A stretch of 64,000 nucleotides of DNA from CAVVKW01 sp963761705 (GTDB lineage: Bacteria; Verrucomicrobiota; Verrucomicrobiia; Chthoniobacterales; JAATET01): contig CAVXHK010000002.1 of NCBI GenBank assembly GCA_963761705.1, positions 62,001-126,000 of the forward strand. Reading direction: 5' to 3'. Below the pieces are notes generated by a model. It was not told the DNA's origin, did not search any database, and worked only from the letters and a program-made list of their open reading frames with translations. Below, in pieces: positions 47,548 through 55,696 of the stretch. A program made the translations under genes and the position numbers. The first letter of the stretch is position 1. Each line of letters opens with the position of its first letter.

Positions 47548-48969
47548 TCACCGCCTCCCCCACACCCAATCCTCCGCGTCCGCGAAAGCGTGCGCCGTCG
47601 GCATCTCGAAACTCCCCCCATCGTCCACCCGATTCCAGCCGACCGAATACAGCAGCAATCCACCCGCCCCCTCATCCTCCCTGCGATACTGAAACCCCTC
47701 TCCCGACATCAGATCGACTGGAATCTCCCGCTCAAGTTCCTCCAGTCGATCCGGCCACCGCCCTTCCCTCAACCGAAACCGCTCGATTGCACACGCCACG
47801 ATGGCAAGATCGATCCGCGCTTGAAAGTGCATCGTCCGCTGCAAAATCGGCAGCACCGTCGGGAACCCGATCAGACTCATCGGAGTTCGGAAAAACCGAA
47901 TCGTGTCCGCCCGGTCACGTGCCAACGCCGCTTCCAACGCCCCCGCCCTCACCGGCCACTCTGCCGGTGCAGCCGCCCCGTCGATCATTTCCTGAATCAG
48001 CTCCGACCAAAGCGCCCGATCCTCCAACTCCAATCCCCGCGGCCGAATCCAATCCCAATCCAACACCGCCGCCGCCGCCAGCAGGTTCGGGTCATCCCCC
48101 AATACAGCAGCCGATTCCCGCAGATCCTTTGCCTGATCCCGGCCAGTCTCCAGCAACGAAATCACCCGCTCCCCCCGCAGCGTCGTCCGCACGTCCGCAA
48201 GTAGATCAATTCGCTCCAGAATCTCCTGCAATTCGGTCAATTGCTCGTCAGTCCAGGCCCCCCGCTCGATCCCGGACGCCACCGAATCCACCAGAATCGA
48301 TAACATCGAGATCCGCACCAAATGAAGAATCAACAGCGGCGGTTCCTGGATTCGGTTTGCCAGATTGACCATCAAATTCACATCCGCCAAAGCCGCCGCC
48401 GCGTCCCCCAGCACAAGATGAGCCTTCGCCTGCACGTCGAGCGACTGAGCCAACCGCAGCATCGGAACGAGTGGCGGTAACTCCATGAAAACCCCATCGC
48501 CGTATTCCACCGGCCACTTCACATCCGATCTCCCAGCGGCCGCTCGCACCTCACTCCACACCGGCTCCTCCCCGGCGACCGTCGCCAGCACCACCGCCGC
48601 CGCCTCCCGATCCGTCCCACCAAAATCCGACTCCACCTTCTTCGCAAACGCGACCATTTCGGAAACCCCCTCCCGGCTCACCCCCCGGAAATTCTCCAAT
48701 CCCGCCAACCGCCCCTCCCCCATCGGCAGCACAAACAATTCCGCAAAGACCGGAGCCGCCGCCAAATTATCCTCATCCGCGACGGGTGCCGGCTCGATCT
48801 CCGCCAACGTCATCGGTTCGCCCGCCTCCCGCAACCGAGCCTCCACCTCCCACCAAGTCCGCCGACCCGCCAAGTCCAAATAGACGTAGGGCAAGGCCAA
48901 CAACGCCAACCAAACACCCATCGCCACACCCCCAAAAACACCCAACCGGCTCCAAAATCCCACCTTCAT
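47548..48969 (-). CDS. Conserved hypothetical membrane-anchored protein, tandem paralogue 2
   Basis: About 473 aa from MKVGFWSRLG. N-terminal TM (GVFGGVAMGVWLALLALPYV), then the family body: 'AGEPMTLAEIEPAPVADEDN', 'LAAAPVFAELF', 'AQSLDVQAKAHLVLGD', 'IDLAIVACAIERFRLREGRW' and 'GLLLYSVGWNRVDDGGS'. Clearly related to its two neighbours over the whole length. The longer frame upstream (to 49038) would translate the REP and is not adopted. Function unknown; probably an envelope protein expressed under the linked ECF sigma factor. Confidence 0.7.
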   Translation of the reverse strand: MKVGFWSRLGVFGGVAMGVWLALLALPYVYLDLAGRRTWWEVEARLREAGEPMTLAEIEPAPVADEDNLAAAPVFAELFVLPMGEGRLAGLENFRGVSREGVSEMVAFAKKVESDFGGTDREAAAVVLATVAGEEPVWSEVRAAAGRSDVKWPVEYGDGVFMELPPLVPMLRLAQSLDVQAKAHLVLGDAAAALADVNLMVNLANRIQEPPLLILHLVRISMLSILVDSVASGIERGAWTDEQLTELQEILERIDLLADVRTTLRGERVISLLETGRDQAKDLRESAAVLGDDPNLLAAAAVLDWDWIRPRGLELEDRALWSELIQEMIDGAAAPAEWPVRAGALEAALARDRADTIRFFRTPMSLIGFPTVLPILQRTMHFQARIDLAIVACAIERFRLREGRWPDRLEELEREIPVDLMSGEGFQYRREDEGAGGLLLYSVGWNRVDDGGSFEMPTAHAFADAEDWVWGRR

Positions 48970-49001
48970 TGATCCCAACCCTACCATCACCCCGGCCAGC
49001 T

Positions 49002-49078
49002 GGGGAGCGCGGCGCTTCCAGCCCGCCGTGCCGGGCATCCCTGCCCGGCTCCCGTCCCCAACCGAGCGAAGCGAGGCC
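49002..49078. repeat. REP-like element between paralogues 2 and 3
   Basis: GGGGAGCGCGGCGCTTCCAG, hairpin CCGGGCA-TCCC-TGCCCGG (49031-49048), then CCGTCCCCAACCGAGCGAAG. Almost the same as 47457-47540. Confidence 0.8.
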
Positions 49079-49090
49079 GTCCCCCCCCCT

Positions 49091-50494
49091 CTACCAATCC
49101 CCCCACAACCAATCAGCCGATTGCAGAAAAGCCCTCCGCGACGGCCGCTCCGAACTCCCGCCGTCGTCGTCCCGATCCCATCCCACCGAATACAACGAGA
49201 AATCTCCCCGCTCCTCGGCCCGATAACGCAGCGCCTCCCCCGCCATCAAATCTACCGGCTCCTCCGCCAAAAAATCCGGCACCAACTCCAACAGCTCTTC
49301 CGGCACCCGCCCCTCCGGCAATCGAAACCGCTCGATCGCGCAAGCCACTACCGCCATTTCAACCTGACTTTGGAAATACAGCGTCCGCCGCGCGGCCCCC
49401 GCGATCGACTCCCCCGCCAGCGTCGACAACGGCGTGATCATTCGCTTGAACGGATTTGCCCGCACCTCTTCCACGCCCAGATCGACCGCTTCGATCACCC
49501 CCGGTGCCCGCTGCGGATCGTCCATCGCTTCGATGATCACCTGATACAATCCGGCGATGTAAGCCGTGTCGTTTAAAACGAGTCCGCGCGGAAGATAATC
49601 GAACCAACCCAGCGCCGCACCCATCGACTCATCCGGGTAGGTCTCGGTCAACACCCCGAACCCCTCCTTGCGAACTCGTTCCAAAACTTGGTTCACGATC
49701 ACGCGCTCCCCGCGCAGACTCTGCTGCAGATCCGCATTCAGATCGATTCCCCCAAGCTCTCTTCCAATGCGTTGCAACTTCCCATCGTCCCAGGCACCCC
49801 GCTCGATCCCGTCGGACACCACGCCAAGACCCATCACCACCAACGAGATCCGAACCAGATGCGCGATGAGAATCGGTGCCGCCCGGTTGCGATCCGCGAT
49901 GTCCCACAGTAGCAGCAAATTCTCCAGCGCCGCATCCGACTCCCCCAGCTCAAGGTGGGCGAGAGCCTGCCGATTCAGCGACTGACCCAAACTCAAGCTC
50001 GTCGTGACTAGCCCGAGATTATTCGGAAACCCGTTCGAAAAATCGAGCGGCCAGCGAGTCCCGGGTCGCTCCGCCGCCGCGCGCACCTCGCCCCAGATCT
50101 CCCGCTGTGCCTCCACCGCCGCGACGATGATCCGCGCCGCCTCCGGATCATCGCCTCGAAACCCCGGTTGGACTGCCCTCGCCGCGTTGACCATGTGAGA
50201 GAACTCACGCTGAAACCCCCCGACAAATCGGTGCAGCTTCGACAATCGCATCTCGTCCCGCGGCTTCTCAAACGTCTCCGCGATGATCGGGGCCGCCGCG
50301 AAATTCAGCTCGTCCGGAATCGGCTCACCCTCGATTTCGGCCGGCGTCATCGGCTCTCCCAGCGCCACCAATCGCTCCCGCTCCGCCGCCCACACCCGCG
50401 CCCCACGCCAGTTCAGATACGAGAATCCAAGCACCCCCAACGTGATTCCGAGCGCTATCAGCGCCATCGCGATGCGAAGCAATTTCTTCATCAT
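49091..50494 (-). CDS. Conserved hypothetical membrane-anchored protein, tandem paralogue 3
   Basis: 467 aa. Basic N-terminus MMKKLLRIAM and one TM helix, then 'LGEPMTPAEIEGEPIPDELN', 'FAAAPIIAETF', 'GQSLNRQALAHLELGESDAA', 'MAVVACAIERFRLPEGRVP' and 'FSLYSVGWDRDDDGGS'. The ATG overlaps the stop of the 113-aa gene by 4 nt. It is the sigma-proximal member of the three paralogues, so it may be the ancestral copy. Function unknown. Confidence 0.72.
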   Translation of the reverse strand: MMKKLLRIAMALIALGITLGVLGFSYLNWRGARVWAAERERLVALGEPMTPAEIEGEPIPDELNFAAAPIIAETFEKPRDEMRLSKLHRFVGGFQREFSHMVNAARAVQPGFRGDDPEAARIIVAAVEAQREIWGEVRAAAERPGTRWPLDFSNGFPNNLGLVTTSLSLGQSLNRQALAHLELGESDAALENLLLLWDIADRNRAAPILIAHLVRISLVVMGLGVVSDGIERGAWDDGKLQRIGRELGGIDLNADLQQSLRGERVIVNQVLERVRKEGFGVLTETYPDESMGAALGWFDYLPRGLVLNDTAYIAGLYQVIIEAMDDPQRAPGVIEAVDLGVEEVRANPFKRMITPLSTLAGESIAGAARRTLYFQSQVEMAVVACAIERFRLPEGRVPEELLELVPDFLAEEPVDLMAGEALRYRAEERGDFSLYSVGWDRDDDGGSSERPSRRAFLQSADWLWGDW

Positions 50495-50832
50495 GATCTT
50501 GGTTTGATAATAATGAGACTCTCCAGCTCGATCCGCCGCACCTCACGCGGCAACTCTCCCGTCTGAGCAAACCGTCTCGTCACCTCCCACCGCTCGACCG
50601 TCGCCGCCACGTTGATCTCCCCTCCTCCCGACGTCGGCAGGTTCGGAGTCGTAAAATGCAACGCAGCGATAACGAGCCAGGCCACCCCTACACCGCTCCA
50701 CACAAATCGCTCAACTCCCCCGACCCAATTCCGGGCTCGTTGGTGACTTGCCAGGACCCGCCACCTCAGCGCGACCGGCACCTCCCGCAACCGGACGCGG
50801 CTCAGCAATTTTTCGGGATCAAGCGGATTCAT
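50491..50832 (-). CDS. Small single-pass membrane protein, possible anti-sigma factor
   Basis: 113 aa. A basic cytoplasmic N-terminal segment (about 1-43: RVRLREVPVALRWRVLASHQ...), one TM helix (about 44-62, WSGVGVAWLVIAALHF), and an extracytoplasmic tail (about 50 residues). It overlaps the ECF sigma gene upstream by 14 nt and paralogue 3 downstream by 4 nt. Position and topology fit an anti-sigma factor, but no ZAS or other known domain is visible, so this is inference from context. Confidence 0.6.
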   Translation of the reverse strand: MNPLDPEKLLSRVRLREVPVALRWRVLASHQRARNWVGGVERFVWSGVGVAWLVIAALHFTTPNLPTSGGGEINVAATVERWEVTRRFAQTGELPREVRRIELESLIIIKPRS

Positions 50833-51316
50833 TTTCGGAAGGGAGACGCGCCGTCACCCGCAATTTGTCTATCGCGTAGCGATATCGGCTCGCCGCCGTG
50901 TTCGGCGAGATCCCGAGAGTACGACCGACCTCCTGGAAGGTCTGCTTCTCCCAGATCTTCAAATGCACGACCGCCCGCTGTTCCCCCGGCAAGTGCGCCA
51001 GCTGCTCCAACACTCCCCGAGTCTCACCTTCCGCCTCGTCGCCCACCCAGAAGACGTCTTTCTCCCGCCCAAACTCCTCGAGCGCCGCCCGCCGCACCGA
51101 CTCGCGCCGCACCATCGTGACAAACGCGTTGTGCGCCGCCCTCAGTAAATAACGGCGCGGCTCCCTCATCAGCAATCGCGGCCTCCGCCCGATCCGCAAA
51201 AAGACCTCCTGCAGCAAGTCGCCAGCGTCGTGCTCCGAACCCGTCAGATTCACGAGAAACGCGAAAACCCGCGATCCGTGCTCGTCGTAAAGCTGTTCGA
51301 GTTGGCGGGAATTCAC
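50819..51316 (-). CDS. ECF-subfamily RNA polymerase sigma factor
   Basis: 165 aa. Sigma region 2: LYDEHGSRVFAFLVNLTGSE then 'DAGDLLQEVFLRI' and 'EPRRYLLRAAHNAFVTMVRRE'. Region 4: 'LEQLAHLPGEQRAVVHLKIWEKQTFQEVGRTLGISPNTAASRYRYAIDKLR'. GTG start at 51316. It heads a five-gene overlapping operon (sigma, small membrane protein, three paralogues), so the paralogues are its likely regulon. Confidence 0.92.
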   Translation of the reverse strand: MNSRQLEQLYDEHGSRVFAFLVNLTGSEHDAGDLLQEVFLRIGRRPRLLMREPRRYLLRAAHNAFVTMVRRESVRRAALEEFGREKDVFWVGDEAEGETRGVLEQLAHLPGEQRAVVHLKIWEKQTFQEVGRTLGISPNTAASRYRYAIDKLRVTARLPSENESA

Positions 51317-51433
51317 GGGGGAGGTCAGAGCGTTCTCGCAACAGGACGCCCAACGTCAGATTCTCGTCTAACTAAATCGAGCCTCCCATCCCCCGGCAAT
51401 CCGCCTCCCACCCCAAGTACGTAACTCTCCACA

Positions 51434-52123
51434 ATGAAGAAAATCCTCATCACCGGTGCTACCGGCGGCATCGGACGCGCCCTCATCGCCAAGCTCGCCG
51501 ATCGCGACGACGTCACCCTCGCCCTCACCGGACGCTCCGAATCCGGGCTCGCCGAACTCCCCGAAGTCGCCGCCAAACTCCCCGCCGACCTCATGACGCC
51601 CCACGTCGCCGCCAAGGTCGTCGAGGACGCCGCCGCCGCGATGGACGGCCTCGACTGCGTCGTCCACCTCTGCGGGGCCGGTCTCATCAAACCCATCGCC
51701 GACACGACCGACGCCGAGTTCGCCACCACCGTCAACGTCAACCTCCGCACCACCTTCCTCGTCGCGCAGGCCGCCTGCAAAATCATGGCCGAACAGAAAT
51801 CCGGCCTCTTCATCGTCCCGCCGGGCATCCTCGGTAAAGCCGTCATGAAAAATGCCGCGGCTTACATCTCGAGCAAGTACGCGGTCACCGGCCTCATGAA
51901 AGCCTTCGCCGAGGAATACCGCCGCGCGAACATCCACTTCAGCCTCTTCTTCTTCGGCGGCGTCGCGACCCCGTTTTGGGACGACCTTTCCCTCAAGCTC
52001 GACCCGTCCAAAGTCATCTCGCCCGAAGTCGCCGCCGACGCGCTCCTCTCCGCCATCGACGCCCCACCCCACCTCGTCCTGGCCGAATACGTCCTCATGC
52101 CGGAAAGCCACCAACTCGTCTGA
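51434..52123 (+). CDS. Short-chain dehydrogenase/reductase
   Basis: 229 aa, Rossmann fold. Cofactor motif TGATGGIGRALIAKL, 'DCVVHLCGAG' in place of NNAG, active-site 'YISSKYAV' (YxxxK). The catalytic Ser strand reads IVPPGILGK, with no Ser at the usual spot, so oxidoreductase activity is not assured. C-terminal 'VISPEVAADALLSAI' is typical of classical SDRs. Substrate unknown. Divergent from the sigma operon, convergent with the serine hydrolase. Confidence 0.85.
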   Translation: MKKILITGATGGIGRALIAKLADRDDVTLALTGRSESGLAELPEVAAKLPADLMTPHVAAKVVEDAAAAMDGLDCVVHLCGAGLIKPIADTTDAEFATTVNVNLRTTFLVAQAACKIMAEQKSGLFIVPPGILGKAVMKNAAAYISSKYAVTGLMKAFAEEYRRANIHFSLFFFGGVATPFWDDLSLKLDPSKVISPEVAADALLSAIDAPPHLVLAEYVLMPESHQLV

Positions 52124-52129
52124 GCCAAT

Positions 52130-52220
52130 CGGTTTTGAACAAAAGGTGACCCACAAAACGAAGGGATTCCACCCGGCCGCTGTCTTCGTCGTTGCTTCCG
52201 TGACCTTCTGGTCAAAACCG
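52130..52220. terminator. Long imperfect inverted repeat between convergent genes
   Basis: The left arm 52130-52150 pairs with the right arm 52200-52220 at 18 of 21 positions (CGGTTTTGA...GGTGAC against GTGACCTT...TCAAAACCG). An inner ACGAAG/CTTCGT pairing continues the stem. It lies between the SDR (+) and hydrolase (-) stops and may terminate both. Confidence 0.5.
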
Positions 52221-52231
52221 TATTCGGAAAG

Positions 52232-53386
52232 TCACGCTTCCGCGTAAACCGCCCGCACCAAGGCCGCCGCACGGTCGCGCGGCAGCACACCCATGCCCAT
52301 CTGATTCATCACGTAGGCAAAGCCGATCCCCCGATCCGGATCCGCGAACGCCAGACTTCCGCCCGCACCCGGATGTCCAAACGCCCGGAGCGAAGGCCCG
52401 AAAGTTTCCCGCATTTTTGTCCCGCCGTTCCCCACCGGATCCCGCATGAACCCGACCGAAAACGCCGTGTCCTGCAGCAGCACTTTGTCCCGCCCCTGCG
52501 AGAGCGTGGTCGACATCTGCTTCAGCGTCTCTCCTTCAAAATACTTGACGCCGCCCCAGACGCCGCCATTCGCGAGCATCGCGTAAAACTTCGCCAGCGC
52601 TCCCGCCGTCGCGATCCCGCCCATCGACGGCAGCGAAGCTCCGCGAATCGCCGGACTGTTCATCGACGTAGCCCCGAGCGTGCCGCCCGGTGAAGCGAAC
52701 GACCGCCGCGACAGCGACGACGGATCCCCCATCGCCTCCAGAAAATCGTCCTGACCATCCAAGCAACCCGTCCCCCGGGCCGCGATCATCTGCGCCACCC
52801 GGTCATGATGTTCCTCCGGCAGCCCGATCCACGCATCCAACCCGAGCGGTTCCGCGAACACCTCCCGCCAATACGCTCCCAGTGTGTCCCCAGCCGCCAA
52901 GCGCCGCACCATTTCATCCACGACGAACCCAAACGTCCGCGGCCCGTATCCATGCGCTTCCTCCGACCACTGCGGCGCCTGGCGTTCGATTGCCCGCGCC
53001 ACCCCGTCATGATCCAGCACGGAGAGGTCCTTCGCGTCCAGCGCACTCAAGCCCGCCCGGTGCGAAAGCACCTGCCCTACGGTAATCGCTTCCTTCCCGC
53101 ATTGTCCGAATTCCGGCCAAAATTCCGCCACCCGCGCCTCCACCGGAATCCCCCGCTCCGCCAGTGCGTGCAGCACGCACGCCGACGCCAGTCCCTTCGT
53201 CGCCGACCAGATGAGAACCAACGTATCGTCCGTCCAAGCTTTCGTCAGCGCCAGATCGCGATAGCCCCCAGAAATCCCCACCAGCGGACCGTCCGCGTCC
53301 CACACCGCCACCGCCGCACCCACTTCTCCGTGACGCTCAAAATTTTCTTCAAACGCCGCCCGCAACCTTTCCACTAAGTCGCTCAT
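52232..53386 (-). CDS. Beta-lactamase-family serine hydrolase (class C-like, esterase type)
   Basis: 384 aa, no signal peptide. Nucleophile S61 in the SxxK motif WSATKGLAS; general base region 'YGPRTFGFVVDEMV'; third motif HPGAGGSLAFADPD in place of KTG. This pattern is closer to EstB-like esterases and eukaryotic LACTB-type hydrolases than to secreted beta-lactamases, and the cytoplasmic location agrees. The ATG overlaps the stop of the TPR-like gene by 4 nt. Confidence 0.87.
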   Translation of the reverse strand: MSDLVERLRAAFEENFERHGEVGAAVAVWDADGPLVGISGGYRDLALTKAWTDDTLVLIWSATKGLASACVLHALAERGIPVEARVAEFWPEFGQCGKEAITVGQVLSHRAGLSALDAKDLSVLDHDGVARAIERQAPQWSEEAHGYGPRTFGFVVDEMVRRLAAGDTLGAYWREVFAEPLGLDAWIGLPEEHHDRVAQMIAARGTGCLDGQDDFLEAMGDPSSLSRRSFASPGGTLGATSMNSPAIRGASLPSMGGIATAGALAKFYAMLANGGVWGGVKYFEGETLKQMSTTLSQGRDKVLLQDTAFSVGFMRDPVGNGGTKMRETFGPSLRAFGHPGAGGSLAFADPDRGIGFAYVMNQMGMGVLPRDRAAALVRAVYAEA

Positions 53387-53850
53387 GCAAAATCCGGCAT
53401 CACCTTGAGGTCAGGATCCAACTTCGCGATGTGCCGAAATTTGTCATCCATCCGAAAACTAATCTCCAACGCGTGCTGCGCGTCCTCGATGTTCCCCAAG
53501 ACGGCGTCGTAGCACCCCATGTTGTAATAGTACGTCGCCTCCCGCAGCAGTGAAGCCGGTCCGCGAAGCAGTAGGTCCTTCGCCTCCCGCGTCCGGTCCA
53601 GCTCGTGCAAACAGAACGCCCCGTGGATGTATCCCGTCGTTTCCCCGGCAAATAATTCGCAAAGCTGCTCGCACACCTCCAGCGCCCCCGCCCACCGCCG
53701 ACCCCGCATCAGCACAAACAGCCGCACCTGTAGCACCTCCTGCAGAGCATTTTCCTCCGCCGACAACCCATCCAGCTCAACGAGAGCCTCATCGGTCATC
53801 GCCAATTCCACGTAACCCTGCGCCGCCAAAAGAGTTCGCTCCATCCCCAT
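53383..53850 (-). CDS. TPR-like helical repeat protein
   Basis: 155 aa. Helix-turn-helix repeats such as AQGYVELAMTDEALVELDGL, 'GRRWAGALEVCEQLCELF' and 'TYYYNMGCYDAVLGNIEDAQHALEISFRMD' fit tetratricopeptide repeats. Ends KVMPDFA. Coupled (4-nt overlap) to the serine hydrolase. Probably a small protein-interaction adaptor; partner unknown. Confidence 0.75.
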   Translation of the reverse strand: MGMERTLLAAQGYVELAMTDEALVELDGLSAEENALQEVLQVRLFVLMRGRRWAGALEVCEQLCELFAGETTGYIHGAFCLHELDRTREAKDLLLRGPASLLREATYYYNMGCYDAVLGNIEDAQHALEISFRMDDKFRHIAKLDPDLKVMPDFA

Positions 53851-53888
53851 CGCAAACCACCATCACCAACCCGCCCAAAAAAATCAAC

Positions 53889-53945
53889 TGGGGAGCGCGG
53901 GCGCCTCGCCTGCGAGCGGCAAATCGAGCGCAGCGAGAGAGCCGA
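53889..53945. repeat. REP-like element, GGGGAGCGCGG type
   Basis: GGGGAGCGCGGGCGCCTCGC, then CGAGCGGC and AATCGAGCGCAGCGAGAGAG. Shares its head with the elements at 47457, 49002 and in recG, and its tail with 13007-13026. Confidence 0.65.
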
Positions 53946-53992
53946 CCGCATTCGACGTTCACACGACCACCCCCACCCGCTACCTTCCTCCG

Positions 53993-55684
53993 ATGCAGCG
54001 ACGTTGGATTCTCCCCACCCCCGGCGACCCCGCTGCCATCAGCGACCTCGCCCATACCTTTCACCTCCCCCCCTTCATCGCCGGCCTCATCGCCGCCAAG
54101 GGATTCGCCGACGAAGACTCGGTCTCCGAGTTCCTCCAACCGCGCCTTGCCCGACTCCGCGATCCCAATCTCCTACCCGAAATGCCCGCCGCCGTCGCGC
54201 GCATCGAAGCCGCCCTCCGCGCCAACGAACGCATCGCCCTCTACGGCGACTACGACGTCGACGGCGTCACCTCACTCACCATTCTCCACCGCGTCCTCCA
54301 CGCTTACGGCGGGCGCGTCGACAGTTTTCTCCCCCACCGAGTCGACGAAGGCTACGGCCTCAGCGCCGCCGGGATCGATCGCTGCCTCGAGCTCCACCTT
54401 CCCAATCTCCTCATCGCCGTCGACTGCGGCACGAATTCCAACGCCGAAATCGCCACCCTCCGAGCGCGCGGTATCGACGTCATCGTCCTCGATCACCACG
54501 AGCCCGACGGCGATCGTCCCGATTGCACCGCCCGCGTTAACCCCAAGTGCGGCGGCAGCGATTTCCACTACCTCTGCAGCGCCGGCATCGCTTTCAAGAC
54601 CGCGCATGCACTCCTGAAAAGCACCCCCCTCCCCGGCTTCGATCTCAAAAACCTTCTCGACCTTGTCGCCCTCGCCACGCTCTGCGACCTCGTACCCCTC
54701 GAAGGCGAAAATCGGGTTCTCGTCCGCCACGGCCTCCGCCAGATGGAGGTCACCCGGTGGCCCGGCCTCGCCGCCCTCATGAGCATCGCCAGCGTCAAGC
54801 CGCCCGTTCGATCCGCCGACGTCGGCTTCCGCCTCGGCCCCCGCATCAACGCGACCGGGCGCCTCGGCACCGCGCAGGATTCGCTCACCCTGCTTCTCAC
54901 CAACGACCCGCTCGAAGCCGCCACCCTCGCCACCAATCTCGACGCGCAGAATCGCGAACGTCAATCCGTCGAGCGCACCGTCGCCCTCGAAATGGAGAGC
55001 TGGATCGAAGAAAATTTCGATCCCGCCCGCGACTCGACCATCGTCGCCGGACGGCGCGACTGGCACACCGGCGTCCTCGGTATCGTCGCCTCCCGCGTCA
55101 TGCGTCGCCACCATCGACCTACGCTCGTCATCGGATTCGACGAGAGCGGTCAGGGCAAAGGCAGCGGTCGCAGCATCCGCGGCCTCTCCCTCGTCGAAGC
55201 TCTTGGCCTCTGCTCCGACCACCTCGGCAACTTTGGCGGCCACGAGATGGCCGCTGGTCTCAACGTGCACGAAGAGCAGTTCGAAGCCTTCCGCTCCGCC
55301 TTCGAGTCCGCCGCCCGCTCCCTCCTCGGCACCGACGCCCTCATTCCCACCCTCCGCTTGGACGCCGAAGTCCCCCTCGCCTCCTTCGACGAAGCCTTCC
55401 TCGAGAGCCAAGCCTTGCTCGAACCTTTCGGCATGTCCAATCCCCAGCCCGTCCTCCTCGTCCGCAACGTCGTCCCCACCGACACCCCCCGCGTCCTCAA
55501 GGAGAAGCACCTCCGCTTCGACCTCCCCGCCGGTCGCCGCTCCCTCGCCGCCATCTTCTTCAACGGAGCCACCGACGACCTGCCAAGCCCGCCCTGGGAC
55601 ATCGCCTTCCACCTCGAACGCAACGAATGGAACGGCCGCGTCAGCGCCCAGATGCAGATCCTCGACATCCGCGCCGCCGCCTAG
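53993..55684 (+). CDS. recJ: Single-stranded-DNA-specific exonuclease RecJ
   Basis: 563 aa. DHH superfamily 5'-3' ssDNA exonuclease in recombination and mismatch repair. Motif I: LYGDYDVDGVTS (D86, D88, D90). Motif II: 'IAVDCGTNS'. Motif III: 'VLDHHEPDGD'. DHHA1 domain: 'GKGSGRSIRGLSLVEAL' and 'GGHEMAAGLNV'. The C-terminal OB-like RecJ domain includes 'LLEPFGMSNPQPVLLVRNV'. Length is normal for the family. recG starts 12 nt downstream, so the two are likely co-transcribed. Confidence 0.96.
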   Translation: MQRRWILPTPGDPAAISDLAHTFHLPPFIAGLIAAKGFADEDSVSEFLQPRLARLRDPNLLPEMPAAVARIEAALRANERIALYGDYDVDGVTSLTILHRVLHAYGGRVDSFLPHRVDEGYGLSAAGIDRCLELHLPNLLIAVDCGTNSNAEIATLRARGIDVIVLDHHEPDGDRPDCTARVNPKCGGSDFHYLCSAGIAFKTAHALLKSTPLPGFDLKNLLDLVALATLCDLVPLEGENRVLVRHGLRQMEVTRWPGLAALMSIASVKPPVRSADVGFRLGPRINATGRLGTAQDSLTLLLTNDPLEAATLATNLDAQNRERQSVERTVALEMESWIEENFDPARDSTIVAGRRDWHTGVLGIVASRVMRRHHRPTLVIGFDESGQGKGSGRSIRGLSLVEALGLCSDHLGNFGGHEMAAGLNVHEEQFEAFRSAFESAARSLLGTDALIPTLRLDAEVPLASFDEAFLESQALLEPFGMSNPQPVLLVRNVVPTDTPRVLKEKHLRFDLPAGRRSLAAIFFNGATDDLPSPPWDIAFHLERNEWNGRVSAQMQILDIRAAA

Positions 55685-55696
55685 CCTCACCCGCCC

